A stretch of DNA of 64,000 nucleotides from Tiliqua scincoides (taxonomy: Eukaryota > Chordata > Lepidosauria > Squamata > Scincidae). Positions within the stretch are counted from its first letter, which is position 1; each line of letters starts with the position of its first letter. The DNA lies in NCBI RefSeq assembly GCF_035046505.1, contig NC_089830.1, forward strand, positions 6,252,315-6,316,314. Direction: 5' to 3'. The notes below the pieces were generated by a model. The model was not told the origin of the DNA, made no database searches, and saw only the letters and a list, made by a program, of their open reading frames with translations. Shown here piece after piece: positions 1-11,309 of this stretch. Position numbers and translations under genes: made by a program.

Positions 1-348
1 TTCTGATTGCAGGCACTTGATCGGATTCTTTGGTCCTGTAGAAGGAAATCGGCCACCCTGGCACCTCTCCAGAAAAGTCTGCTCAGCCCTGTACACTTCT
101 GGTGCCGGGCATGGATGTTTGCTTGCATCTCAGGCAGGACAGCCCTGCCCTTTCACCTAATCCTACCCACTCACCCCATACATAACTCAAAGCAGTTCAT
201 TTCTTACTGTAAAGACCTCTGGCAACTACTTGCAACACTGCACAGAGCCCCACAGTTTACAGCAGACCAACATAGTTCCAAGGCAAGGAGCAGGAGTCCC
301 GTTTTCCATTTCTAAGCAAGTGGCCTCTGCTCCTGGGAGGACAAGGCA
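1..348 (-). other. TENT5B: TENT5B 3' UTR (partial)
   Basis: Sequence directly downstream of the TENT5B TGA stop (349-351 on the minus strand). I see no minus-strand AATAAA here, so the UTR and poly(A) site must lie left of the window. This is inferred from position; there is no transcript evidence. Confidence 0.7.
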
Positions 349-1362
349 TCAGTTGCAGGGGAGCCACGTGGGGTAGGAGTGGCTGCAAGGCAGGAGAGGT
401 TGCATGTGAGCGACATAGAACTTGACGTTCACCTCGCCGATTAACGGTGCCGGCTGATAATAGCAAGTCACGTTTGTGGGGATTATGTTCTGCTCAGCCA
501 GAACTTTGACGGCCAGCATGGCAATGAGATTCAGCGTCTGCCTCCTCTCGTGCCCCATCAGGCACACCGTGCTCTCGTTCACCACTCTGTGCAGGGTCAT
601 CAGGCAGTCATACCTTTTGCTCTCCATGCCCACAAAGTGACTCTGAAGGTAGGACTCCAGCTTGCGCTGCTGCTCGCCAATGTCAGGGAAGTCTATAAAA
701 AACCTGGAGCACATGTAGCGCTGGAGTGCCTTCATGTCCACCTCCGATTTGGGCTTAAACCCCCGCACAAGGAGATTGCAGTACTTCAAGAGCCCCCCAC
801 CACGGATCTCCTCCGGGCTCCTGGTGGCAATGATCCGATTCCGCAGGTGGTCCATCGCCTCATCAAAGTCCCCATACATGCTCTCCCCTGTGACAGTTGG
901 ATGGAAGTTGGCCGACATGGGGTTCTCCGAACACTCTCCAAAGAGCAGTAGCGAGTCCAATATTATTTGGAAGGAATCTACACTGAACTCGAACTGCCGC
1001 CGGAGGGAGTCCACAAACTTGAGCTCCACGTTCTTCCCACTGTTGTTTGACAGCGATATGAGGCTCCAGCGGTCTGTGTCGTTGCACACTTTCACGAGTT
1101 TCTGCACATAGACTTCCTTCAGAGTCATGGGAGTGATCTTCTCTTTGTTCACCCCTTCTGGGAGGAAGTCCAGGAGACAATCCATCACAACATCTTTCAC
1201 CAGCTGGAAGACGTCCTCGCTCCTCAGATCCACACCAAAAATGAGATCTAGATCTTTGTATCCCAGACCGCTGTCCTGATGCAGCACGTGGCTGGCTGCA
1301 GAGCCGTTTAACCTCACGCTGTGGACCATCACGCCCTGCTTTTCAAGACGGCTGCGGACCAC
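349..1362 (-). CDS. TENT5B: TENT5B coding exon 2 (last exon)
   Basis: Codes residues 83-419 and ends in TGA. The acceptor reads TTGTGTTGCAG before GTGGTCCGC (Val-Val-Arg). It carries the whole catalytic Asp-x-Asp site and the C-terminal half of the protein. Most of the protein sitting in one large 3' exon is what I recall for other TENT5 genes. Confidence 0.97.
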   Translation of the reverse strand: MVRSRLEKQGVMVHSVRLNGSAASHVLHQDSGLGYKDLDLIFGVDLRSEDVFQLVKDVVMDCLLDFLPEGVNKEKITPMTLKEVYVQKLVKVCNDTDRWSLISLSNNSGKNVELKFVDSLRRQFEFSVDSFQIILDSLLLFGECSENPMSANFHPTVTGESMYGDFDEAMDHLRNRIIATRSPEEIRGGGLLKYCNLLVRGFKPKSEVDMKALQRYMCSRFFIDFPDIGEQQRKLESYLQSHFVGMESKRYDCLMTLHRVVNESTVCLMGHERRQTLNLIAMLAVKVLAEQNIIPTNVTCYYQPAPLIGEVNVKFYVAHMQPLLPCSHSYPTWLPCN

Positions 1363-4300
1363 CTGCAACACAAGGAGAGGCACAACTGTGAGTACTGAGT
1401 GCTACCGGAGACAAGTCAAATGGGCTTCCACAAATAAAGACAGGCAAAGCACTGCTAACAAGTCAGGAGAAGCTACATGCTGAGCACATGCCGACTACGC
1501 TGAGCACCTGGGGAAGAGAAGGTTTAACTGTGTGTCATCACAGCCTCTCCAGAGCCACACCTCGCCATATAGAGACCATTCACCAGGGAAAGGGCAAAGC
1601 CACACCCCAGCTCTGCTGTCACTGATCCCTCAACACAAACACATCACTGGGCTCCCAAGTAGGCTTCAGATGGGTTTGCACCAGCATGCTTTTCAAGATC
1701 CTGCCCCTGTTCCAAGAGCCATCGACGTCACCACCCCGAGATGGCAGCTGCCCGGGCAAGCTCGAGGTAGGAGCCTCGCCTCTTCCCACAACCGTTCACT
1801 GAAATGCCATCAGGAGTTCCCTAGAACTTTTCCTCGCAAGGAAAACCAGCAAGATTGAAGGTGCATGCAAGAGGGCCTGCAGCAAGGCCCCTTTGAGAAG
1901 CAGCTCCAGGAGACTGGAGGACAAGAAGTCCTGCCGCTGACAAGGACTCATCATGCGGACAAAGTTGCAGCAGGAGGTGCAACTTTGCTACAAGTCACCA
2001 GCTTTAAATGCCACTGTGGGTCATGATGAGCAGGCTGCCACAGGGACACAAGCTAGCACTTTGGAAGCTACCAGCCCTATGCCGAGTTTTCCCACTCCAA
2101 TTTGATTACAACTAGACACTTGGAAGGTATTAAGCCAGTGGTCACCAAACTTTTGACTGCTGGCTCCCTTGACCTATTGGGAACTTGGCTGTGGTTCCCC
2201 ATTAGGACTACAATCCTATACATTGTATAGGGCAGTAGGATTTTCACAAGGATTCCACTGGTCCCTGGCTGGTTTCCATGGCTACCTGGGGAGCCATGGC
2301 TGAGTTTGGGAACCACTGTATCAAACCCTCAACAGTCAAGAAGAGGACAGCAGGTACACCAAGTCAAGCTAAACTCAGTCCTTCAAGACCCTATTTTTCC
2401 ATTACTCTTCTCTTGGTGGGATACAGTTTAAATCTGAGAGCCAGAAGAGTCACTTAGGATTTGCAAATCAAATTACAGAATGAACCCTATACCCAAGTAG
2501 CATACTGGGCAGGAAGATGATGAGGCTTTTATTTTACAACCAGTCTTGGGTACAGTAGCAAAGGTGCCACCCATTTTTCTCTAAAGAGGCCTTTTAGTGG
2601 ACTTTAGAAGTTGGCAGTGACCCAAGCTGCAGCAAGTTGCCTTTCACAGTTGACTGCCTGGGAGGAAGGGCAACTGCAGTGGGGAGGGAAGCTCTGCTTC
2701 TTCATCTGCCTGCCACACAGCCATTCTGACAGATCCACTGGCAAGATAAGAGCTACTTGCAGCAGAGGGGTGGAACTGCTTCCTAGTTCTGTAGAAAACT
2801 GGTCAGGAGAGAGGGCCAAGTCAGCCAGCTGCTCCTTTCCCCTGCATTCCCCTCTTGTGCCCCGGCCTCTTTTGGTGTGGGTGGGGGGTCATACTGCAAG
2901 CATTACAAAGCGCCCCCTGCTGCATGACTGGCAATCTCCACCTCAGGGCCAACTAATGCTTCTCCTGCCCTTGTTCACAGAAGTCTACAAAGAGGCTTTT
3001 TGGAGTGAAGCCTAGCAAGAAGATGGGTTCTGTGCAAGGGTGACATGTCTGCCCCTTTCATCTGCAGCAACAAGGGAGCAAGGCTGTGGTTTGACTATAC
3101 ATTTGTCCCACAGGTATAGCCAGGTGGGCCTGTTGCCTACAGAATGCCCAATGCCTGGGCCCAATACCAACCCCAGCATGCATGTCAGAAAGGTCTACCA
3201 TTCCTAGCATAGTTAATCCCAACAAGGCTCTCTCAAGATGAGGCTCCCACGTGCTGCTGACGCACGTGAGTCGCTGCCCAAGAATGAAGCTACCTCCCTC
3301 CCAAAATGAGCATGCAACAGCTTTGCATGGGTCAGGGTGTCTGTGCCACTAAGCAAACTGGTTTAGGGACAGAAATCCAAATATTTGTGGTCGTGATGAC
3401 ACAGGACAGAAGCCTCTTTCACAGTGACAAGCAGTTCCCCAACAGCCAGAAATATCAGTGCCAGCTCTGGGGTCCTGGTATTCCAGCGCATCATGCCTCC
3501 TGCAATCATGTGAAGTAGGACAAGCACATCTTGCCACACATACAAAGTGAAAACCTCATATAGAGAGATCTCGGGCAAAGACACCGCTGCAGAGGTCAAC
3601 CAAAAGAACTTCCATGTTCTTATGCAAACTGACATTACCTGGCAATAAGGCAGAGCACCTGAAGGTCTCATCTGTGCTCCAGGACTTCCCCCTCAACACC
3701 TTGGACCTTACTGCTTCCAGCAGACACACAAACCGCTCCCCAGAGCACATCAGTGTGCTGGCTCACTGTTCCAGATCTGTAGGCACTCTTGTATTGCAAG
3801 GGGGTGGAGTTGGACTCCTTTTGGAAGCAAGCCCACATGTCTTCCTCACATGCCGTCTCTGCCCACTAGCAGAGCACTGAGGTTCTGAGTGGCCAAGCCT
3901 CTGGAATCAGTTCAGCTGACCTAGCATCGGCAATCGCCTATTTCAGGCTGCCCCCATCTCAGCCTACTCTGACATCCAAATTAAGGTCACCGTGTTCCAG
4001 CAAGGACATTAAAAGCCAACCAGGTCAGTCATGCAGTTCCACCTTTTCCCCAACTGACAAGATCCTTTGCAGCTGCTGAACCTGTATGGTCAGCCTTTCC
4101 ACCATTCACTCAGAAGGTCAGGGGCAGGCAACTAAAGTAGCAGCAACACCCCCTGCCCCACTCTGACATGGATGCAGACTCCTGCCACAGCAGTCCCCCT
4201 GCCCCCAGCAGCAAATCTGTTATAACATCTGGGACTAGGGGGAACATCTCACCGCACACCAGAGCCCATGAGCTCTGCACTGGTTTCCTCTCCACCACTA

Positions 4301-6534
4301 GGGCTACTAAGCAGGCATTTACTTTCAGCTCAAGAATCCCAGAGCCCAGATGGGCCCAGAGCCCAGAGACTCAATATCACCACCTCAGCAGACTTATTTT
4401 CTGCTGGAAGATTCCATGCTCCATATAAGCAGGCAGTGGAGTGCCAAGCAGAGGGCCAGTCAATCAGGACACCACATTCAGGACAGAACCTGGCACTGGA
4501 CACGACAGGCTTTGGGAAGGCAAATTCAGCAGGGCACCAAAAGTTCAGTGGCTGCCCTCCTGCACAAGCCAGGCCTAGCAAAAACACAGACACCATCACT
4601 AACCCTTTCCCTTCAGTCCTCCCATTTCACATCTAATTCGGGATGATTTTTGCCTGCAGCGCCAGCCTTCATGCATGGACAGGCACATTGTTCGCCACCT
4701 CCCGCCCTGAGCAACTGGAGAGACATTTTGGTGCAGGGCTCACCCTGTGCCCCTGTCAAAGGATCTGGCTCAAGAGGGGAGGCAGGGGACTGGCAAACTG
4801 ATACTGGCAGCCATAACAGTTCTGTAATGCAATCCCTTCCCCATTACTGATCCAAGATGGAACTTCCTTTTTTTTTCCTTTGCAATCTGGCTTTGCATCA
4901 AGATGCATGCTAGTAAAATTCCCCATCAGACACGTGCCTCTCAGCTTGGTGCTGCTGCAATTGGTACTGTTAAGGCACTGTGCATTGAATTCTTGCCAAC
5001 TGGGGCACCTCAGCACCACTAGAGATTCAGCACAGAAAGGGCCCTTGCCTCCTAGACCAAACTGCACAGGAGCACCAAGCATTCCTGCTACATGGGAGGC
5101 AGAAGGCAAGTCTCTTCCAGGCTGGGAAACACCCTGGGCAGGCACCAAGGACTCTTCCCACTTCAAGAGTCACTGAACAAGAGCTGTTCCAAGGTAGGCT
5201 TGACAATGCCACCCTGGGATGTGCAAAGCAGAATGAGGTGTGAAGCTTGAGTAGCTGCTTTTAACCTTATCCTGCTTTCCCACAGGGCACGAGCACTCAT
5301 GTTTACAGTTTTGCCTGCCCCCAGGAAAGGCCACCCCCTCCTCCAATATCAGCCATGCTCCTGGGCAGTGTGCCACAGGGACTCCAGCCCCTTTTCTTCT
5401 CCCAGCCTCAAGGTCGGGGCAGCAGACCCAGAACTGGAGAGAGCCCAAATGCAGCAGCCAGAGCCAGCCTCTGGGCCCCTCTGCTTGTGAAGGCAAATCT
5501 TATATGCTGGTGCCCTGGCAGGCCCCAGACACCACCCCTTCCAATGCCTCAGCCCAGACAGTTTGGCTCCCCCCACAGCTACTTCTCTGGGCCTTTTGCC
5601 ATCACAAGCGAGTATTCCAGACACTGAAGTTCTTGTCCACCCCACAACACCCGGGGCCTCAACTCATCTGCCCCAAGCCTCAGGATGACCCCTCAAGGGA
5701 TGAGGGCACCTGGCCACCTATTGCTTCAGCCACGGTCTTTTGCAGGCCACAGCTGCCTCCTGAGCAGGAGATCCAGACACAGGACAGTGCAGGCAACAGG
5801 ACCCCTGTAAGCAACTGGAAACAGGGCTTGACACATCCTTCACTGCTGGAAGCTAGGGTGGCCTGCACACGTGTACCTACGCCCCTACAGCAGTGCACTC
5901 CCACCCAGCTGGGCTCCTCACCAACTCCAGATGGCTTTCCCTACGGGGGGGGGGGGCCCTCACAGGAATGTACTCAGCACCCCAAGAGGCCAGGTGCTCC
6001 AGGCTGGCAACATGCCCCGGGGTCTCCACACAGCCCTCCACGGGGCTTCCTTCATCCCCCATGCCAGCCAACCCCCCCCTTCTACGTGGGTGGAGCAGCA
6101 AAAGTACCACGCAAGGGTGGAGACCCTCTTGCCACCAGCCCCCAACCCCACCCCGTGGGGCCGACCTCGCAGGGCTGCCAAGGATCAGTTAGAGCGCGAC
6201 GCCTGCGGAACACGCTGCCACAAGGAGGCGAGCGCAACGCAGCCAGGCAAAGCGCCGGGGTAAAGAAAAGGACCGCAGCAGCCCGTACCTGCACGATCCT
6301 GCGCGGCCGCACCGCCAAGGTGGGGAAGTTGCCGCGGCCGTGGATGGGGACGGCTTCCTCCAGGATCTGGTTCAGGCGCTGCACCTGCTCCCAGCCCAGC
6401 ACGCTGAAGCGCCGGGCCCCGCCGTCGGCAGTGCTGCTGCTGCTGGTGGTGCCACTGCCGGGGGGCTGTGGCTGCTCTTTCTCCCCGGAGAGCGCAGCGC
6501 CCATCCCCGCAGCCGCCGCCCTGGAGGCGCGCAT
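349..6534 (-). CDS. TENT5B: TENT5B (FAM46B), terminal nucleotidyltransferase 5B; join of 349-1362 and 6289-6534
   Basis: Two coding exons joined in phase 0 give a 419-residue protein; human TENT5B is about 425. TENT5 proteins are non-canonical cytoplasmic poly(A) polymerases that extend mRNA tails. Visible nucleotidyltransferase features: Gly-Ser at residues 102-103 (NGSAASHVL), the metal-binding Asp pair D119/D121 in GYKDLDLIF, and the third acidic residue E195 in NVELKFVD. The rest of the family core ([11 protein letters not shown]-like block, [41 protein letters not shown]) is intact, as is the C-terminal YPTWLPCN. The divergent Ala/Ser-rich N-terminus and the clear [10 protein letters not shown] match fit the B paralogue, as does the neighbour SLC9A1. 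The start at 6534 is the first ATG after the predicted TATA-driven start site and has a good Kozak context (GCACCATGC). A second in-frame ATG at codon 11 is an alternative. No frame damage seen. Confidence 0.96.
2136..2318. mobile_element. hAT-type MITE in TENT5B intron 1
   Basis: Terminal inverted repeats CAGTGGTCACCAAAC and GTTTGGGAACCACTG are flanked by diverged 8-bp target duplications (TATTAAGC at 2128-2135, TATCAAAC at 2319-2326; 6 of 8 match). At 183 bp and with no coding capacity it is a non-autonomous hAT/Charlie-like element. Confidence 0.75.
5945..5956. repeat. Homopolymer run of 12 G
   Basis: Twelve consecutive G on the plus strand, in the TENT5B intron just downstream of exon 1. 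Length is prone to sequencing error. Confidence 0.9.
6289..6534 (-). CDS. TENT5B: TENT5B coding exon 1
   Basis: Codes residues 1-82: an Ala/Ser/Gln-rich, low-complexity N-terminus, then the conserved [17 protein letters not shown] block that leads into the catalytic domain. The donor is CAG|GTACGG, phase 0. The N-terminal 45 or so residues are poorly conserved across TENT5B proteins as I know them, so the exact start is less certain than the rest. Confidence 0.93.
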
Positions 6535-6680
6535 GGTGCCCAGAAGGGTCCCCTGGCTGGAGAAGGGAAGAGAAGAGAAGCGAACAGGCAGACGAGAGCC
6601 GCGACCCCTTCACCCCCTCCGACTCTTCGTCTTCTTCTTCCTCCTCCCCTCCCGGAGACCCTCCCAAGGCTGGAGCACTG
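6535..6680 (-). other. TENT5B: TENT5B 5' UTR (predicted)
   Basis: Region between the predicted start site, about 30 bp from the TATA box, and the ATG. It is purine-rich on the minus strand and has no upstream ATG, which supports the chosen start codon. The start site is inferred from TATA spacing only. Confidence 0.5.
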
Positions 6681-6705
6681 CAGGGACAGCGGGCGTGCAG
6701 CCGTC

Positions 6706-6712
6706 TTATATA
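6706..6712 (-). promoter_or_regulatory. TENT5B: TATA box of TENT5B
   Basis: Minus strand reads GTATATAAGA with GC-rich flanks, 172 bp upstream of the ATG. It is the only good TATA match in the CpG-rich block. It predicts transcription starting near 6680. Confidence 0.65.
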
Positions 6713-6732
6713 CCCCCGCGGAGGGCGGCGCG

Positions 6733-6902
6733 ATTGGCCAGCCGCGGCCAGCCAGTCCCGGATGCGCTGCCAAAGCTCCGGGCGTTCCCATTGGAAGCGA
6801 GTCCCACAAGGTGGCGCCTCCCCCGGTCACTGGGCTCGGGAAGGGATACGCTGGGGGGCAGCCCTCGGTTGGGGCGTCGGAGGGAATCCTGCCCGCGATT
6901 GG
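6733..6902 (-). promoter_or_regulatory. TENT5B: Three CCAAT boxes upstream of the TENT5B TATA box
   Basis: CCAAT in minus orientation at 6733-6737, 6790-6794 and 6898-6902, about 55, 110 and 220 bp upstream of the predicted start. All three face the gene. CCAAT boxes are usually bound by NF-Y; binding here is inferred. Confidence 0.5.
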
Positions 6903-6960
6903 TCGGCGTGACTTGAAAGAGGCAGGCGGGGCTTGGTACGGGAACTTGGCGCTCGCTTCG

Positions 6961-7213
6961 GGAGGATGATGAATAGGCGCCTTCGAAGGCAGGGTGTGCG
7001 CACTCTGCACACGCCCAGGAATACTCTCGCCTTCGCAGTTCTCCAGAGCCCAGGTGCAGGGGCCTAGATGTCCTAAGCGCAAAAGAGGGCCAGGCACCCC
7101 AAAATGTAGGACATCCAAGTAAAAATGTAGGGCAGGACACATTAAAAGCTAAAAAACACTCGCCTGTTGATTTCATGGGATGAATTTAAACACTGGATTA
7201 CTTATAGTTTTAA
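6961..7213. other. Promoter-distal flank of TENT5B
   Basis: Base composition falls from the CpG island to AT-rich sequence. I see no gene or repeat here. Confidence 0.5.
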
Positions 7214-7221
7214 ATTTAAAC

Positions 7222-7766
7222 CACTGTTTCTCAAACTGTGGGTCAGGATCCACTAGGTGGGTCATCAGCCAATTTCAGGTGGGTCCCCATTTGTTTCAAT
7301 ATTTTATTTTTAATATATTAGACTTGATGCTAACATGGCATGCAACAGCATATGGGAAAATGTTACAGACCTGTACTTTTAACAAGCTACGATGTATATT
7401 CTTTTAACAATGATAGTAAATGGGACTTACTCATGGGTAAGTGTGGATAGGATTGCAGCCTAGGGGCCCAATCCTATCCAACTTTCCACCATCAGTGCAG
7501 CCATAATGCAACACCGAGCTAAGGGAATAAATGTTCCCATACCTTGAGGAGGCTTCTGTGTCTGCCTCCCCACCACAGGATGCAGTGCATGCCCTGTTGG
7601 TACGGCTGCACCGGCACTGGAAAATTGGATAGGATTGGGTCCTAGGACTGTTAAAAATTTTCCTGCTTAATGATGTCTCTTCCAGTCATGACATCACTTC
7701 CTGTGAGCCTTGACAGATTATCATTCTAAAAAGTGGGTCCTGGTGCTAAATGTGTGAGAACCGCTG
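7222..7766. mobile_element. hAT-type non-autonomous element, perfect 8-bp target duplication
   Basis: Flanked by exact ATTTAAAC duplications at 7214-7221 and 7767-7774. Ends are CACTGTTTCTCAAACTG and TGTGAGAACCGCTG. The same family occurs at 22522-23096 (reverse orientation) and 13912-14785. It shares the internal AATTTCAGGTGGGTCCC block with those copies and has no coding capacity. It is interrupted by a second element at about 7463-7642. Confidence 0.88.
7463..7642. mobile_element. MITE nested inside the 7222-7766 hAT element
   Basis: Inverted ends GGCCCAATCCTATCCAA and TTGGATAGGATTGGG interrupt the host element, whose unbroken form is seen at 14690-14705. The duplicated target can be read as TA (7461-7462, 7643-7644) or CCTAGG (7459-7464, 7641-7646), so the superfamily is unsettled. 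A truncated relative lies at 10416-10500. Confidence 0.75.
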
Positions 7767-8049
7767 ATTTAAACTACTATAGTACATATAATTTATGAAT
7801 TAGAAGAAGGCTCTGTGCTGCTTGCAGGAGCCCCACTCACAGGGAAAATCCAGTGGGGCTCTGCTTATGTTCACAGTTTGGGAGCCACTGATAGAGGCTA
7901 CTTAGGCAGACATAAGTTCCTTTCCAGGTCAGAGGCTATCTGATTTTTGAATAGCCTCAAGGCTTGAGGCAATTAGTTATCTGAACTCTCTAGCACCCTT
8001 TGGCGACCACCAAAAATCAGGTTGCGACGCACCAGTGGGTCCTGACCCA

Positions 8050-8190
8050 CAGAATGCCAGATGCAGTGGAGGGCACTAGGACGCAGGTTGTGTCTGTGTG
8101 CTCCCTGAAGTATTTGGTGGGCTACTGTGAGATACAGGAAGCTGGACTAGATGGGCCTTTGGCCTGATCCAGTGGGGCTCTTGCTTATGT
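8050..8190 (+). mobile_element. CR1 3'-end fragment
   Basis: Carries the CR1 tail seen many times here: AGAATGCCAGATGCA, then GATACAGGAAGCTGGACTAG, then GGCCTGATCCAG. Heavily 5'-truncated. Confidence 0.75.
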
Positions 8191-9260
8191 TCACAGTTTG
8201 GGAACCACGGCTAGAGGCTACTTGGGCAGGCATTTATGAAGGCTGAGCAAGAAATGTATTGTTGGAGGGATTTATTTGGTGGAGGGAGTGGGGCTTGTCT
8301 GTGCGTGTGCCAGTCTGAGCCTCATCCAGGCTAAATGGCTGGAGCAGTGTGTATGGACCAGCTTATATTCAGCACCCACCCACATGAGTGTATTGACTGG
8401 TGACTGAAACATGGACCCCAGTCCTATTGTGGTGGTAAAAAGATAAAGAAGAGGTGTTGGGATGGTTCACCTTGGAAGCAGTGTGAAAGCAAGGTTTGGG
8501 AAGACTGACCTTGACACAATCCTGGTCAGGAGAATCCAGCTGGTGGGCTGGGACCATTGCTGGAGGCAAAGCATCCCTGCTTTGTTTGCAGAAACTGCCA
8601 GGTGCACTGCAGCATCTCCAGGCCAGACAGGGAAAGGCCACCCTCTGAAACCCTGGAGAGCAGCTGCAGCTTGGACCCAGGTTCTGACTCAACAGAGGAC
8701 AGCATCCTGCTGCGTTCACCCCAGATGTTTCTGAGTGAGTCATTGATCTGACATGCCTCCTAACTGGAAGGGGACACACTCAGAGCAGCAACTCATACAG
8801 AGGTGCAGGGGGCAACCACTCTTGAAAAGCAGAGAATGATATGGTGCCTCTCTGTAGAGGGGTGGCAGAACAGTCTGCCCCAGTTGAGGCTGTTTGGAAG
8901 GAGGCAGACAGTGTGGGAACTGGGAGTGCACACAAAGAGATGACCAAGGGTGGACCTCTCTTTGCCTTTGGGCTGAATCCATCACCTTATGTTTGGTGGG
9001 TGAGTGTGAGAGGCGGTCTGTTCAGTCGTGGCGCCCTTGTGGTGGAATGATGCTTTCCAAGAGAGGCCCGGCTCCATCCTGGATGACTTCTGCTGCCAAG
9101 TTGAACCCCACCACTTGTGGAGGACCCGTCACCTGCTGCTGGTGAATACTGATGTAGCTGATTCTCCTCCTCCTCTTGCTGGTGCTTCCAGGGTTTCTTT
9201 TGGGCTTGTGTTATTTTAGTGGGCTCTTACTGGTTCTTAGTTCTTATTTTTAGAACAAGT

Positions 9261-9283
9261 GAGAGAGAGAGAGAGAGAGAGAG
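9261..9283. repeat. (GA)n microsatellite
   Basis: Eleven GA dinucleotides plus a G. Confidence 0.95.
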
Positions 9284-10028
9284 GATATTGGTCTTTGAGC
9301 ATCTAAATGAATAAACAGAAGAGCTTGAAAATGGAAGGAGAGTTAATTAACTCTGGCAGAGGGGTGTGACCAGAGTATAGGCTCATTACCATGGTGGAAA
9401 AACTTGTGCGGACAAGTCTTTGTAGTGGGTGATTTGTTTGAAGGGGAGCCTGGTGAAGCTCCGCTCATTTGTTCCTTGGTTGTAAACATCCATCCAGCAG
9501 TCCAGGAAGTGTCTCTTTTAACCTGTGGCTTCTTGCTTATTATCGCCATAATGACACCTTGCGTTTGAGTGGAATGCTTGACATGGATTGTGGCGCACTG
9601 TTTATCTCAGTCGCTCCCCCCTCAGCCTCCCAAACCATCGTTGTGTTCCCTCTCTCTGTGCACTCTCCTCAAGCAGACCTACAGGGGCAGTGCTCCCAAG
9701 ATGTGGAGGAGGAAGACCACTTCTGGACTCCTTCTGGTGCCTTTGGTATGTTCTTTGCCAAAGTTGTGCCATTGTCACTACCAAATTAGCCTGGTGTCAG
9801 CACAATGACTGTTGTATCCTAAGCCTGTTGACCACAGGGCTGGGAGGACTATCAAGAGCCCTGGCAACTCCATGCTGGTATAGCCCTCCAACTAACTCCA
9901 ATTAATTCCACCAGCAGCCATGGACCCTCCAACGTAGCTTACCAGTAATAGAGTGGTAAGACTTTGGCACGATGCCAGTACAATGGCAGTCCAACATTGA
10001 TCCACCGTGCAAGGAGCCAGTGACTGTG

Positions 10029-10118
10029 GCCACAATCCTAAGCAGGTCTACTCAGAATTAAGTTATATTGTGTTCAATGGGACTTACTCCCAGGAAAGTG
10101 AGGTTAGGATTGCAGCCT
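10029..10118. mobile_element. ~90-bp palindromic MITE (CAATCCTA family)
   Basis: Inverted ends around CACAATCCTAAGC and TTAGGATTGCAGCC, with a near-palindromic middle (AATGGGACTTACTCC). One of at least eight copies in the window. Confidence 0.8.
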
Positions 10119-10415
10119 GTACCGCCCAGCCCCAATGCTGGTGACCAGAGAAGACCTACCAAGGTGAACCAGGCAGGGAATCAGGGCAGGTCCACATCCA
10201 GTAAGCAGCCACTAGTGGTTGATGCCACTCATGGCCCCAGCACAAGTACTGCAGCAATGGTCACCACTGCCAACTATGGGGAGAGGCCCCAAAGCCACAC
10301 CATGCGCTCTCTTGTATATATGACAAAAGGGTGCCACAACATCTCCCCACCCCCTGCAGGGGCTCTGTGGCACAGTCAGCAAGGAGGAAAAGCAGAGAAC
10401 TGCTAGGACTCTCAG

Positions 10416-10500
10416 GGCCCAATCCTATCCAGCTTTTCAGAGCTGATGCAGCCCCAAGGTAAGGGAGCAAACATTCTTCTACCTTGAGGAGATAATGCAC
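10416..10500. mobile_element. Truncated MITE related to 7463-7642
   Basis: Starts GGGCCCAATCCTATCCAGC and shares AAGGGA and CTACCTTGAGGAG blocks with the nested element. The right end is missing and the next MITE follows directly. Confidence 0.6.
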
Positions 10501-10503
10501 TTA

Positions 10504-10664
10504 GGGCACAATCCTAAGCAGGTCTACTCAAGTAAGCCCTATTGTGTTCAATGGGACTTATTCCCATTGATCCCATTGAGTAAAGAAATATTACTTTCCT
10601 GGGAGTAAGCCCCATTTAACACAATGAAGCTTACTTTGAGTAGACATGCATAGCATTGGGCTCT
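10504..10664. mobile_element. Two overlapping CAATCCTA-family MITEs
   Basis: One copy begins GGGCACAATCCTAAGC. A second, opposite copy (about 10590-10664) ends GCATAGCATTGGGCTC. The middle is rearranged. Confidence 0.7.
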
Positions 10665-11195
10665 TAGCCTTTGCAAGACTGGCCATAGCAGGCCCAAAAA
10701 GAACTGGAGACTAGAACCCACACTTGCCAGTCCACAAAGGTGCTCTGTAACCACCCAGCCAAAGCAGGAAAGAGCACTTCATGAAACATGTAGCATTCCG
10801 CAGCAAACTGGGAAGCTGTCCTGCATCAACCATTCAGAGAGAGCACTGTAGGGGTCAATCGTTGGCTCATATGTGACATAGGGACCACATTGCAGCAGCC
10901 AACCCATCTAGCCACACACCCACACACACACCCTGTGCCCACTGCATCATTGCTGGCACCTGCCACACTGTGGCCCTGGCACAGCTGCTATGCTGCCCTC
11001 TCTGTTCCCTTGCAGCCTAGCACCTACCCCGACATGGCAGCCATGATTCTGCTTTTCCTGTTTCCCTGCAACTATTTGCCTTAAAATCTGTAGTAGGAAG
11101 AACAGGGGCTCACGACCAGCAACAAGGAGCTTGCCCCTCTCCAGTGGAGCATGAGAAGTAGGAGAGTGAGGATACTGCAGACCTCTCTCCCACAG

Positions 11196-11283
11196 AGGGC
11201 ACAAACCTAACCAGGTCTACTCAGAAGTAAGTCCTATTTTGTTCAATGGGGCTTACTCTCAGGAAGGTATGGTTAGGATTAGG
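11196..11283. mobile_element. CAATCCTA-family MITE
   Basis: GGGCACAAACCTAACCAGG at the left, GGTATGGTTAGGATT at the right, with the usual GTAAGTCCTATT and GGGGCTTACTC halves. Confidence 0.75.
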
Positions 11284-11309
11284 TATGGTCAGGAAGGTAT
11301 GATCAGTGG

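Larger units (their letters stand above)
1363..6288 (-). other. TENT5B: TENT5B intron 1 (4.9 kb)
   Basis: GT-AG intron: donor CAG|GTACGG at 6288, acceptor at 1363-1364. It holds one recognisable transposon fossil (2136-2318) and a run of 12 G at 5945-5956. I recognise nothing else in it. Open frames on the plus strand around 5500-6900 come from GC-rich sequence opposite exon 1. Confidence 0.9.
6180..6960. promoter_or_regulatory. TENT5B: CpG-rich island over TENT5B exon 1 and promoter
   Basis: Markedly GC- and CpG-dense compared with both flanks. It spans the end of intron 1, exon 1, the 5' UTR and about 280 bp upstream of the predicted start. Boundaries were estimated by eye; no observed/expected CpG ratio was computed. 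Confidence 0.75.
7775..10028. other. Gene-free intergenic stretch
   Basis: Holds a roughly 68-bp segment present twice (7849-7917 and 8166-8235), a CR1 tail and a GA microsatellite. I see no gene. The sequence from about 8300 to 9990 matches no repeat I recognise. Confidence 0.5.

Noticed and set aside
5504-6916. 470-codon open frame on the plus strand, opposite TENT5B exon 1
   Set aside because: Lies antisense to a certain exon and its CpG-rich promoter. The protein is Pro/Arg/Ser-rich with no domain, as expected from GC-rich sequence with few stops.
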